Source: Gammaproteobacteria bacterium (GTDB lineage Bacteria > Pseudomonadota > Gammaproteobacteria > Pseudomonadales > Azotimanducaceae). Taken from it: DNA of 64,000 bases. The DNA lies in assembly GCA_030425195.1 (NCBI GenBank), contig JAUIAV010000012.1:84343-148342 (forward strand), read 5' to 3'. The notes under the pieces were generated by a model that was not told where the DNA came from, did no database searches, and saw only the letters and a list, made by a program, of their open reading frames with translations. Shown in pieces: positions 36,557-45,010 of the stretch (within the stretch, counting starts at the first letter, position 1; each line of letters starts with the position of its first letter). A program made the translations under genes and the position numbers.

Positions 36557-37957
36557 ATGACATCAGGACCTGTCTCGAAAATGAAAATCTGCCGTATTCA
36601 GCCGGTCTGGAAGCTCTGTGGCCTCCTGCCGGCGTTCTTGCTGGCACTCTGTGCGGCCCTGCCCGCACAGTCGGCCATGCCCGGAGTGTGGACCAATGGC
36701 GAAGCCATGCCGAGCCTGGCACCCATGCTCGAACAGACATCACCGGCGGTGGTCAACATTGCCACCTACACCACCTACCAGGTCCGCAACCCGCTGCTGG
36801 ACGATCCTTTCTTCCGGCGCTTCTTCAACATTCCGGATCAGCAGAGGCGGACGCGCAGCGCCGGGTCGGGCGTGGTGGTGGATGCGGAGGACGGGTACAT
36901 CGTCACCAACAATCATGTCGTGCAGCGCGCGGACGAGATTGCGGTGACGCTCTCCGACGGCCGGAGTCTCTCCGCGACGCTGGTGGGCGCGGACGAGCAG
37001 GTGGACCTGGCGGTGCTGAAGGTGGAGCCGGACGACCTGACGGAAATCCGCTTTGCCAACTCCGACGAGGCCCGGGTGGGCGACTTCGTGGTGGCGATCG
37101 GCAACCCTTTCAGCCTCAGCCAGACCGTCACCAGCGGCATCATCAGCGCTCTGGGCCGCAGCGGCCTCGGCATCGAAGGCTACGAGGATTTCATCCAGAC
37201 GGATGCCTCGATCAATCCGGGTAACTCGGGCGGCGCGCTGGTGGATCTGCACGGGCACCTGGTGGGCATCAACACCGCCATCATTGCGCCGAGCGGAGGC
37301 AACGTGGGCATCGGCTTCGCCATACCGTCGAACATGGTGGAAGCCATCATGCGCGAGCTGATCGAGAAAGGTGAGGTGCAGCGCGGTTACATCGGCATCG
37401 CCGTGCAGGGCATGAATGCGCAGCTGGCCGAGGCCTTCGGCGTCGAGCAGACCAACGGCGTGGTGGTGCTCGACGTTGAGGCGCAGAGTCCGGCGAGTGA
37501 AGCGGGGCTCAGGGACGGCGACATCATCACCCGGGTCGAGGGCAAGGAGATCCGGCGTGTCTCCGACTACCACAGCCAGACGGCGGTGATCTTCGTCGGC
37601 GACGAGGTGGAGATGGACGTGCTCAGGGACGGCAGACGCCGCACCGTGACCGTTGAAATCGGAGACAACAGCTGGGAGAAAATGCGTGGTGAGCGGGTGG
37701 ACCGGCGACTGTCCGGCACCTTTCTGCAGAACTTCAAAAGCGAGGGCGGCACTGCCGGGTCGGGGGTGGTGGTGACCGAAGTGGACGATTCGAGCGACGC
37801 CTGGCGCTACGGGTTGAGGCCAGGCGATGTGATCGTCGCGGCGAACCGCCAGAACGTCCGGAATCTGGCGGAGCTGAGGGAGTTCGCCCGAGGCGGTGAC
37901 CAGCTGCTGCTCAGAGTGTACCGGGCCGGACAGTTCGGCTACGTGGGTCTTCGCTGA
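36557..37957 (+). CDS. degQ: Deg/HtrA periplasmic serine endoprotease
   Basis: A 466-residue protease. The signal peptide (FLLALCAALPAQSA) is followed by a trypsin-like domain with the full triad: H120 (NNHVV), D150 (QVDLAVLKV) and S224 (NPGNSGGALVD). Two PDZ domains follow (about 280-370 and 380-466). It degrades or refolds misfolded envelope proteins. The short LA loop makes it more DegQ/DegS-like than DegP. An ATG at 36581 (MKICRIQPVW) is the likelier start. The second PDZ domain is short but complete. Confidence 0.93.
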   Translation: MTSGPVSKMKICRIQPVWKLCGLLPAFLLALCAALPAQSAMPGVWTNGEAMPSLAPMLEQTSPAVVNIATYTTYQVRNPLLDDPFFRRFFNIPDQQRRTRSAGSGVVVDAEDGYIVTNNHVVQRADEIAVTLSDGRSLSATLVGADEQVDLAVLKVEPDDLTEIRFANSDEARVGDFVVAIGNPFSLSQTVTSGIISALGRSGLGIEGYEDFIQTDASINPGNSGGALVDLHGHLVGINTAIIAPSGGNVGIGFAIPSNMVEAIMRELIEKGEVQRGYIGIAVQGMNAQLAEAFGVEQTNGVVVLDVEAQSPASEAGLRDGDIITRVEGKEIRRVSDYHSQTAVIFVGDEVEMDVLRDGRRRTVTVEIGDNSWEKMRGERVDRRLSGTFLQNFKSEGGTAGSGVVVTEVDDSSDAWRYGLRPGDVIVAANRQNVRNLAELREFARGGDQLLLRVYRAGQFGYVGLR

Positions 37958-37964
37958 CCAGCTG

Positions 37965-39047
37965 CTAGTCGAACATGATGACCGAGCGGGCGACTTCGCC
38001 GGTTTCCAGCGCCGCCAGACCGTCGTTCACGTCCTCCAGCTTGATCTTTCTCGAGATCAGGTCGTCCAGATGCAGCCTGCCCTGCAGGTAGAATTCCACG
38101 AACCGGGGCATGTCCACCCGGAAACGGTTCGAGCCCATGTTGGATCCCTGCATCTTCCGCTCCATCAGGAACTCGGGACCATGGAGCTCGATGTTGGTGC
38201 CGACCGGAATCATTCCGATCACGGTGGCCGTTCCGCCGCGGCCGAGCATCTTGAAGGCCTGCTCGGCGGTGACTTTGAGGCCGATGGCCTCGAATGAGTA
38301 GTGAACGCCTCCCCCGGTCATTTCCTGCACGGCCTGCACCGGGTCACCCTCACCGGCGTTGACCACGTCGGTAGCGCCGAACTTACGCGCCAGTTCCAGC
38401 TTCGAGGGCACCATGTCCACGGCGATGATCCTGGCGGCACCCGCGATGGCCGCGCCGTTGATGGCGGACAGACCCACCCCGCCACAGCCGATCACGGCAA
38501 CGGTGGAGCCGGGTTCCACTTTCGCGGTATGGATGACCGCACCCACGCCGGTGGTCACACCACAGCCGATCAGAGCCGCCTGCGCCATGGGCATGTCGGG
38601 CCGGATCTTGGCGATGGCGTGCTCGTGCACCAGCATGTGCTCGGCGAAGGAGGAAAGGTTCAGGAACTGCCAGACCGCCTCGTCGCCATTGGCCAGCCGC
38701 GGCGGCTGTTCAGGCGCCCGCTGCAGCTCCGGTTCCTGACACAGAGACATGTGCCCGGTCAGGCAGTGCTCGCAGTGGCCGCAGAACGCGGACAGACAGG
38801 TGATCACATGGTCGCCGGGCTTCACGTAGGTGACGTCGCTGCCCACGGCTTCCACCACACCCGCCGACTCGTGTCCGAGTACGGCGGGCAGCGGATAGGG
38901 ATAGGAGCCGTTCTGGAAATGCAGGTCCGAGTGGCATACGCCAGCCGCCACCGTGCGCACCAGCACTTCCCTCGGGGCCGGGTCCCCGTGCTGGATGTTT
39001 TCGATTTCCAGGGGCTTGTTGATCTCTCTCAGAACTGCCGCTTTCAT
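37965..39047 (-). CDS. Zn-dependent alcohol dehydrogenase (MDR superfamily)
   Basis: A 360-residue medium-chain dehydrogenase. The catalytic zinc ligands are C38 (VCHSD) and H59-E60 (LGHESAG). The structural zinc lobe is C89, C92, C95 and C103. The nucleotide fold is VIGCGGVGLSAINGAA with Asp (AVDMVPSK), which favours NAD. It resembles the class III/Rxyl_3153-like group, whose members oxidise alcohols or S-hydroxymethyl thiols. It is monocistronic, converging on degQ and divergent from folK. Confidence 0.92.
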   Translation of the reverse strand: MKAAVLREINKPLEIENIQHGDPAPREVLVRTVAAGVCHSDLHFQNGSYPYPLPAVLGHESAGVVEAVGSDVTYVKPGDHVITCLSAFCGHCEHCLTGHMSLCQEPELQRAPEQPPRLANGDEAVWQFLNLSSFAEHMLVHEHAIAKIRPDMPMAQAALIGCGVTTGVGAVIHTAKVEPGSTVAVIGCGGVGLSAINGAAIAGAARIIAVDMVPSKLELARKFGATDVVNAGEGDPVQAVQEMTGGGVHYSFEAIGLKVTAEQAFKMLGRGGTATVIGMIPVGTNIELHGPEFLMERKMQGSNMGSNRFRVDMPRFVEFYLQGRLHLDDLISRKIKLEDVNDGLAALETGEVARSVIMFD

Positions 39048-39114
39048 GCCCGTTCCCTTCCCTAAAATTGCCGTGATTGAAGTGATTCAGTGAGCGATCG
39101 AGTTTGCCAAACCG

Positions 39115-39669
39115 ATGTCGGGATTACTACTATCGACGGTCCAAAGGGGGTTTCGAAGGCACGTCGATTTGGTACTGATCGGACTGGGGTCCAATCGGGG
39201 TGATTCCCGGCGCATTGTGCAGGAGGCGATGGAGCGCCTGGCGGTTTTTGCGGCCGGTGAGGTGCGCCGTTCCAGCCTCTGGCGGACGTCGCCCGTGGAC
39301 TGTCCGCCGGACTCGGACGACTTCATCAATGCCGCGGCTGCCTTTGTTGCCCGTCCCGGTCTCACGCCGGAGGCCCTGCTGGAAGCGCTCAAGGCGCTCG
39401 AACGTGAGTACGGCCGCGGCGCCGCGCTGGTCAGAAATGCACCCCGGGAGCTGGATCTGGATCTGCTGCTGTTCGACGATCAGATGAGAGACAGTCGGAC
39501 GTTCACGTTGCCGCATCCGCGTGCGGTCGATCGCCTGTTTGTGCTGGCCCCGGCGGAGGAGGTGCTGCCGGATGCGGTCTGGCCGGGCAGCGGGCGGAGC
39601 ATCACCGAGCTCCGTCGTGCCCTCGAGACGGATGAAGCCGTTGAACGTCTCGGGGAGAGTGCCGCGTGA
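39115..39669 (+). CDS. folK: 6-hydroxymethyl-7,8-dihydropterin pyrophosphokinase
   Basis: HPPK transfers pyrophosphate from ATP to 6-hydroxymethyldihydropterin in folate synthesis. The core begins VLIGLGSNRGDSRRIVQEAM, and RNAPRELDLDLLLFDD and LPHPRAVDRLFVLAPAEEV contain the ATP and Mg ligands. The ATG at 39115 gives 184 residues with an N-terminal extension of 18. A TTG at 39169 would start directly at the core, so the start is uncertain. The stop overlaps the next gene as GTGA. Confidence 0.93.
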   Translation: MSGLLLSTVQRGFRRHVDLVLIGLGSNRGDSRRIVQEAMERLAVFAAGEVRRSSLWRTSPVDCPPDSDDFINAAAAFVARPGLTPEALLEALKALEREYGRGAALVRNAPRELDLDLLLFDDQMRDSRTFTLPHPRAVDRLFVLAPAEEVLPDAVWPGSGRSITELRRALETDEAVERLGESAA

Positions 39670-40535
39670 ACCGACTGGGCGCCGGAATCCTGATCATCCT
39701 GTCCCTGGTGGCCCCGTCTGCTGGGGCCTATGACGGCTCGGTGCATCAGTTCATGACCTTCCTTGCGGCGAAGCAGTTCAACCGATGCGTGGAAGGTACC
39801 GACATTCCGGCGCTGACCCCATTGCAGGTGCGTTACGTCGCCAGAGCGAACACGGGTCTTGCGGATCGGAGCGTGTTTGCCCGGATGTTCAACTGGCGCT
39901 ACTACGATCGCGCCGAGCAGTCGCAACAGAGTCTCATGTGGGTGGTGGACACGCGTTTCCACGAACACTTCGATGAGCTTTCCGGACGGCTCCGTCTGGT
40001 CGACGATCCGGTTTCGGCTTATCAGGACCTGGGCAGAGTCCTCAGCTATGTGCAGCTCGTCAGCTCTCCGCCGAGAGTGGTGCCCGTCTATGTGGCCCGG
40101 TTCTGGCGGTTCAGTTTTTCCGACCGGTTCGACAGCTTCCCGCTGGACGAGGAAGCACTCATTGCCGCCGTCGACGGCGACTGCAGCTTTCTGGACTCAC
40201 CGTCCGAGAGCTACGGCGAGGTGCTCACGCGCGTTGCGGGCCGCACACTGGCGGCCGTCGAGGAACCCATTGCGGGCCTGCCGACCGACTGGACCGCGTT
40301 CTGGCGGCCGAGCGCGGGCGGTGACGGGTTCGGAGACTATGGCCCGGCAGGCAATACTTTCGGCCGGAGGACGGAGTTCCGCTGTGCAGGCGGCGAGCGC
40401 TGCGTGCTGCTGAAAGACGACCCGCTGTATGCGGAATTCGCGCTGGCCCGGCACCGGGATGCCATTCAGGGAACGCTGTCGGCCATGCTGCTGATGCAGA
40501 TGAACATGCGGGACACCGTTGCCAGTGCCCCCTGA
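39666..40535 (+). CDS. Exported protein resembling the S1/P1 nuclease-zinc phospholipase C fold, metal site degenerate
   Basis: A 289-residue protein with signal peptide MNRLGAGILIILSLVAPSAG and mature N-terminus AYDGSVHQFM. The arrangement (N-terminal His helix, RFHEHFDELSG, then YQDLGRVLSYVQLVSSPPRV, then a C-terminal helix) recalls zinc-dependent phospholipase C and S1/P1 nucleases. However, the motif that should read HxxxD...H has Ser, Leu and Arg instead. It is translationally coupled to folK and overlaps the LLM gene. No function can be assigned. Confidence 0.7.
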   Translation: MNRLGAGILIILSLVAPSAGAYDGSVHQFMTFLAAKQFNRCVEGTDIPALTPLQVRYVARANTGLADRSVFARMFNWRYYDRAEQSQQSLMWVVDTRFHEHFDELSGRLRLVDDPVSAYQDLGRVLSYVQLVSSPPRVVPVYVARFWRFSFSDRFDSFPLDEEALIAAVDGDCSFLDSPSESYGEVLTRVAGRTLAAVEEPIAGLPTDWTAFWRPSAGGDGFGDYGPAGNTFGRRTEFRCAGGERCVLLKDDPLYAEFALARHRDAIQGTLSAMLLMQMNMRDTVASAP

Positions 40536-41472
40536 TCCGGAAGACGGTCTGAAAATCGGCGTCACGCCCTGGGACTTCTCCGGCTTCGATGCCCGATCTC
40601 TGTCCGAACAGGCGGCGAGGGCGGAGGCGCTGGGTTACGAGTCGTTCTGGCTGCCGGAAAGTCACTTCAACGCCAACGCCATTCCCGATCCGCTCATGCT
40701 GCTTGCGGCCGTTGCCGCGGCCACTGACCGGATACGGCTCGCGACGACCTCTTATCTGCTGCCGTTCCGTAACCCTTTCCTCGCCGCCGAGCAGGTGGCC
40801 GTGCTGGATCGGCTGTCCAGCGGCCGGGTTACCCTGGGCGTGGGCCGCGGTTTTGCGCCGACCATGCTGAAGGCCTTTGAAGTGGTGCCGAGCGAGAAAC
40901 GCAGGATGTTCGAGCGCTGCCTCACCGTGATGCAGGCGGCCTGGAGCGGGGCGCCGGTGCAGGTCGGAGACGGCGAGGATGAGCAGGTCGTCCTCGATCC
41001 GCTGCCGGTGCAGAAACCGCATCCGCCGTTGTGGGTGGCCGCCTTCGGACCCAAGGCCCTGGCACAGGCAGGCCGGCTCGGATTGCCCTATCTGGCCTCT
41101 CCGATGGAAACCATGGTACGTCTGGCGGACAACTATGCCCGCCATGCACAGGCGGCGGCGGAAGCCGGGCACGGGAATATCGACACGGTCCCGGTGATGC
41201 GGACGGTTTTTCTCACCCGGAACCGGCGCCAGGGCGAAGCCATCCGTGCCCGGGTGCACGATCAGGCCCGGCAGACCGGACGGCTCAGCGACGATGCGAA
41301 GGTGGACGACTGGACCATCATCGGCGATCCGGGGCTGGTCGCGGACCGGGTGGCCGAGTACCGTGAGCGGCTGAACCTGAGCCACCTGATCGTTACCCGG
41401 TTGAGAATCACCGGTGTCGATCGCGCCGATGTGGAAGCCTCCATGGCGGGGCTCGCGGAGCTCATCGGCTGA
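40519..41472 (+). CDS. LLM-class flavin-dependent oxidoreductase (luciferase-like)
   Basis: A 317-residue TIM-barrel flavoprotein of the bacterial luciferase family. Signatures are ALGYESFWLPESHF, LATTSYLLPFRNPFLAAEQV and GRVTLGVGRGFAP. The start is either TTG 40519 or GTG 40525, both overlapping the preceding gene, so translation is coupled. Members reduce or mono-oxygenate diverse substrates with FMN or F420. The substrate is unknown. Confidence 0.88.
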   Translation: MPVPPDPEDGLKIGVTPWDFSGFDARSLSEQAARAEALGYESFWLPESHFNANAIPDPLMLLAAVAAATDRIRLATTSYLLPFRNPFLAAEQVAVLDRLSSGRVTLGVGRGFAPTMLKAFEVVPSEKRRMFERCLTVMQAAWSGAPVQVGDGEDEQVVLDPLPVQKPHPPLWVAAFGPKALAQAGRLGLPYLASPMETMVRLADNYARHAQAAAEAGHGNIDTVPVMRTVFLTRNRRQGEAIRARVHDQARQTGRLSDDAKVDDWTIIGDPGLVADRVAEYRERLNLSHLIVTRLRITGVDRADVEASMAGLAELIG

Positions 41473-41501
41473 GCCATTCGTTATTCACGCAGGAGGATTC
41501 A

Positions 41502-42512
41502 GTGACCTATCGAGTACTTTGGCCAATGATGCGCTGGCCGGAAGGGCGGGAGATCGAGCTCGCCAGCATGGGCGGGATCGGTCAGGCGGAGTTCTGCAAT
41601 GCCTTTTCGGAGGTGACGGACGAGCAGTGGGCGAACTGCGATGCCATCGTCTGCGCACCGGACATACCCGCGGAGTACCGGGCGAAGCTCGAGAAATGCC
41701 GCATCTTCGTCACCCCGAAAGTCGGGTTCGACAACATCGATCTCGAAGCCTGGGGAAAGCTCGGGATTCCGGTCTGCAATGTTCCCGACTACGGCACGCA
41801 GGAGGTGGCCGATCACGCGATGGCGCTGCTGCTGTCGCTGATGAAGGGCATCACGTTTCACACCCGCGAGCTGAAGCAGGATCCGAAAGGTCTTTGGCGC
41901 CCGGCTCTGAATCCGTTCGGAAAGCGTCTGTCCGCCTGCACCTTCGGCGTGGTGGGCCTCGGCCGGATCGGCACCGCCGCTACGCTCCGGGCGAAGGCGT
42001 TCGGCATGGACTGTATCGTCTACGACCCCTACATCAGCAATGGCTCCGAGCTTGCGCTGGGTATCCGCCGTGTGCATTCACTCACGGATCTGTTCAGCCA
42101 ATCCGACATCGTCAGCCTGCACGCACCACTGAGTGCCGAAACCGAGAAGCTCATCAATGCGGAGGTGCTGGCTGCCAGCAAGCCCGGGCTCGTGCTCATC
42201 AATACGGCTCGAGGCCCCATCATCGATCTGGACGCGCTGCACGATGCCCTGAAAGCCGGACAGGTGCAGGCGGTCGGCCTGGACGTCCTGCCGGAAGAAC
42301 CGGCCAACCCGGATCATCCGCTCATCCGTGCCTGGGCGGCCAACGAGGAGTGGATCGATCATCGGCTCCTGATCACGCCCCACTCCGCGTTCTTCACGCC
42401 GGAGTCCGTGTACGACATGCGTTTCAAAGGCGGCGAGGTCGCGCTCACCTATCTGGATGAAGGAAGGCTGCAGAACGTGGTCAACGGCGCCTATCTGCAA
42501 GACAGCGTCTGA
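41502..42512 (+). CDS. D-2-hydroxyacid dehydrogenase, NAD-dependent (PGDH/CtBP-like)
   Basis: A 336-residue dehydrogenase starting at GTG with a strong AGGAGG (41491-41496) five bases upstream. The Rossmann motif is VVGLGRIGTAATLRAKAFG with Asp (VYDPY), giving NAD preference. The catalytic residues are Arg in NTARGPIID, Glu in DVLPEEPAN and His in ITPHSAFFT. It oxidises or reduces a 2-hydroxyacid, exact substrate unknown. It follows the LLM gene by 29 bp. Confidence 0.9.
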   Translation: MTYRVLWPMMRWPEGREIELASMGGIGQAEFCNAFSEVTDEQWANCDAIVCAPDIPAEYRAKLEKCRIFVTPKVGFDNIDLEAWGKLGIPVCNVPDYGTQEVADHAMALLLSLMKGITFHTRELKQDPKGLWRPALNPFGKRLSACTFGVVGLGRIGTAATLRAKAFGMDCIVYDPYISNGSELALGIRRVHSLTDLFSQSDIVSLHAPLSAETEKLINAEVLAASKPGLVLINTARGPIIDLDALHDALKAGQVQAVGLDVLPEEPANPDHPLIRAWAANEEWIDHRLLITPHSAFFTPESVYDMRFKGGEVALTYLDEGRLQNVVNGAYLQDSV

Positions 42513-42520
42513 GCGTCGGT

Positions 42521-43312
42521 ATGAGTGACACGCCTGACAACATGGAGGTGGTTTACCACCATCGCCGGCAGCGGGTCTTTCTGGTGCTGTCCGGAATCTT
42601 TCTCGGTACGCTGGCGCTGCTGAACGTGCTCGGCATCAGCCGTTTCCTGGATATGTCCTTCGAGGTGTTCGGAGTCAACATCCCGGTGGTGGTGGCCGTG
42701 GGCGTGCTGCCCTATCCGGCAACGTTCATCTGCACGGATCTGATCAGCGAGCTGTTCGGCGAGAAGAAAGCCAGGGACATGGTCTGGGTGGGCGTGATCC
42801 TGAACGTCTGGGTGATCTTTCTGCTCTGGCTGGGCGGCATCCTGCCCGGGTTCGAGAACATGGATCCGAAGAGCGGTATGCCGGTGCCGGACGAGGCCGG
42901 CCGGCTGCCCGTGTTCTTCGAGATCCGTGAGCTCGCCTTCGGTGCGGTGACTGCCTCCATGGTGGCCTACATGGCGGCCCAGTTCTGCGACGTCCGGCTC
43001 TTTCATTTCTGGAAGAAGCTCACCGGAGGCAAGTACCTGTGGATCCGCAACAACGCCTCCACCATGACGAGCCAGATGGTGGATACCACTGCAGTGATTC
43101 TGATCACGCACTTCTATGCCCATGCGCTGCCGGTGGATCCGGATGCCCCCATCTTCGGGCAGCTGATGACGTTCATCATCTCCGGCTACGTGTTCAAGCT
43201 GGTGATTGCAGCACTGGATACGGTTCCGATCTATCTGCTGGTGGGCTGGCTGCGACCCTATCTCGGGCTCAAGGAGAACGAAGAGGCCCGTGACGAGATG
43301 ATTTTCGGCTAG
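42521..43312 (+). CDS. yhhQ: Queuosine precursor transporter (YhhQ/VUT family)
   Basis: A 263-residue inner-membrane protein with six or seven helices. The motifs PYPATFICTDLISELFGEKK, QFCDVRLFHFWKKLT and WIRNNASTMTSQMVDT are specific to the COG1738 family, which imports preQ0/preQ1 for tRNA queuosine. It starts 8 bp after the hydroxyacid dehydrogenase and ends one base from the convergent GNAT gene. The presence of a PTPS-family gene 1.2 kb away could hint at a deazapurine link, but that protein's motif argues otherwise. Confidence 0.93.
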   Translation: MSDTPDNMEVVYHHRRQRVFLVLSGIFLGTLALLNVLGISRFLDMSFEVFGVNIPVVVAVGVLPYPATFICTDLISELFGEKKARDMVWVGVILNVWVIFLLWLGGILPGFENMDPKSGMPVPDEAGRLPVFFEIRELAFGAVTASMVAYMAAQFCDVRLFHFWKKLTGGKYLWIRNNASTMTSQMVDTTAVILITHFYAHALPVDPDAPIFGQLMTFIISGYVFKLVIAALDTVPIYLLVGWLRPYLGLKENEEARDEMIFG

Positions 43313-43313
43313 C

Positions 43314-43790
43314 TCAGGCAGGGTTCCACCGGTAGAGGATGTCGGCCAGCTGGTCCCGGGAGGTGGCCCAGGGATTGTCGTCGATGTCGGCAAACCCCCG
43401 CTCGACTTCCGCGAAGCCCTGGGACAGATAGAAAGCCTGCGCAGACGTGTTCCGCGCGAACGTATGCAGCTCCAGCCCCCGGCCCGACAGCGCCTTCGCC
43501 TGCTCCAGAAGCCGTCTGCCGAGTCCCTGTCCCTGCCAGTCGACGTGCACATAGAGATGGGCCAGATAGCCCGGAGACAGGGACATGAAGGCGACGATCG
43601 TGCTGCTGTCCGATTCGATCAGCAGATGATGGCAGGCCGGGTCCAGGCTCGCGAAGAAGTCCAGATGACCGTCGAGTTCTTCGAACGGGTCCTGCTCGGA
43701 GAGGCCCATGGCGCGCTGAAAGGCGCGGCGCCAGAGCTTCACCACCTCCAGCCCGTATTCGGGCCGGTACCCGACGCCGCGGATGGGCAC
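43314..43790 (-). CDS. GNAT family N-acetyltransferase
   Basis: A 158-residue GNAT protein starting at GTG. The acetyl-CoA motif is HVDWQGQGLGRRLLEQAKAL, and the C-terminal part is FYLSQGFAEVERGF, with many aromatic residues. It is the last gene of a minus-strand operon (CULT protein, PTPS-family protein, SDR, GNAT) and starts one base after the SDR stop. It might acetylate a pterin-derived or small amine product made by the operon (speculative). Confidence 0.85.
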   Translation of the reverse strand: MPIRGVGYRPEYGLEVVKLWRRAFQRAMGLSEQDPFEELDGHLDFFASLDPACHHLLIESDSSTIVAFMSLSPGYLAHLYVHVDWQGQGLGRRLLEQAKALSGRGLELHTFARNTSAQAFYLSQGFAEVERGFADIDDNPWATSRDQLADILYRWNPA

Positions 43791-43791
43791 G

Positions 43792-44487
43792 TCAGCGCTC
43801 TATCTGTCCCAGGTTGGCATGCAGGACGGATCCGTTGATCACCGGATTCCCGGATGCCCAGAAAAGACATTCGGCAATCTCGTCCGGGTCGATCAGGCGG
43901 TCGAACGCGGACATGCTGCGCACGGCCGACATGGCTTCCTCAGGCACATGCGTGCGCAGCATCTCCGTGTCCGTGAATCCGGGGCAGATGCACGCGGTGT
44001 GGATGCCACGGCCGGCGAGGTCCTGGGTGGTTGCCCGCATCATGCCGATGCCTGCGTGCTTGCTCACCACATAGCTGAAGCTGCCCGGTACCGCTTTTTC
44101 GGAAAGGGTGGAACCCACGTAGAGGACCGAAGAGCCGGGCTTCATGAAGGGAATCACGTAGTAGTTCAGGCTGTTCGGCGCCACCAGATTGACCTCCAGC
44201 ACTTCACGGAAGGCATTGGACGGCGTCTCCACGGCGGTGTCGTGTGCGTTCTTCGCCGCATTGTGAATGAGCACGATCTGCTCTGCCTGCGAGAGCGTCG
44301 GTGTGATCTGGGAGGAGACGGGTTCGAGAAACCCGGGCACCGCCAGATCGCAGTTGATCTGATGAACGGCGTCTATGGGGCAGCGGCGCCTCGATAGGTT
44401 GATGACGGTGAATCCTTCCTTGAGAAACCGCTGCGCGGTGTGCAGACCGATTCCGGCGCTGGCGCCGGTGATGAGCAGGCATTTCAC
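43792..44487 (-). CDS. Short-chain dehydrogenase/reductase
   Basis: I start it at the GTG at 44487, which overlaps the PTPS stop (GTGA), giving 231 residues. The SDR signature is complete: TGASAGIG, HNAAKNA, the catalytic Ser in VGSTLSEK and Tyr/Lys in YVVSKHAG. The arrangement RRRCPI after the nucleotide fold suggests NADP(H). Its translational coupling to a PTPS-family gene suggests it may reduce a pterin, as FolM and sepiapterin reductase do, but this is inference. Confidence 0.9.
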   Translation of the reverse strand: MKCLLITGASAGIGLHTAQRFLKEGFTVINLSRRRCPIDAVHQINCDLAVPGFLEPVSSQITPTLSQAEQIVLIHNAAKNAHDTAVETPSNAFREVLEVNLVAPNSLNYYVIPFMKPGSSVLYVGSTLSEKAVPGSFSYVVSKHAGIGMMRATTQDLAGRGIHTACICPGFTDTEMLRTHVPEEAMSAVRSMSAFDRLIDPDEIAECLFWASGNPVINGSVLHANLGQIER

Positions 44488-44984
44488 AGTGTTTTCTCCT
44501 TGCTGACGGCCGCCGCCCACTGTCCGGGCCCGGAAGAGACCTGAACTTCCAGGCGGTGGATATGCTGGGCCGCAACGTCTGCATCCGCCATGAGTGCGTC
44601 GAGGAACCAGGGGGCCAGCTCTTCGACCGTGATGTTCCGCACGGGCAGGGTCCGGACATCCCGCGGCAGGAACGGCAGGCGTTCCTCGGCGTAGCGGGCG
44701 ACCAGGTAGCCGTCCTCCTCGGCGAGCGAAAGATGCGGAGACCGTTCAGGCAGCAGAACTTTTTCGTCCAGGTGATCGCACAGGGCCAGCATCCGCGATT
44801 TGAGGATGTTGTAGTCGAAGGCCATGCCGTTTTCGTCCACCAGGCTGGTGACGTACGCGCGCACATAGAAAGTGTGGCCGTGCAGATCCTCTCTTTCCGT
44901 GTCCGAGAAGATGGTGAAGTGCGCCGAGTTGAAATGCAGGTAATCCTTGCTGATTTCGATGGTCGTGAATGACGGCGCTGACAT
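44484..44984 (-). CDS. 6-pyruvoyl-tetrahydropterin synthase/QueD-family protein with ExxHGH motif
   Basis: A 166-residue PTPS-fold protein. The zinc His triad is present in HFNSAHF and LHGHTFYV. QueD has a catalytic Cys four residues before HGH; here that position is Arg, and a Glu one residue closer makes EDLHGH, the ExxHGH arrangement reported for PTPS-III. The Asp-His dyad of QueD is also altered to LDEK. The protein carries an insertion in its middle. It therefore is unlikely to be QueD and more likely a pterin enzyme. It is coupled to the SDR gene. Confidence 0.85.
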   Translation of the reverse strand: MSAPSFTTIEISKDYLHFNSAHFTIFSDTEREDLHGHTFYVRAYVTSLVDENGMAFDYNILKSRMLALCDHLDEKVLLPERSPHLSLAEEDGYLVARYAEERLPFLPRDVRTLPVRNITVEELAPWFLDALMADADVAAQHIHRLEVQVSSGPGQWAAAVSKEKTL

Positions 44985-45010
44985 CGGATCATGCTACCAC
45001 GTCGGTGCCT

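Noticed and set aside
44484..44984. The PTPS-family gene as queD in the queuosine pathway, given yhhQ nearby
   Set aside because: The catalytic Cys and dyad His of QueD are absent, and no queC, queE or queF is visible.
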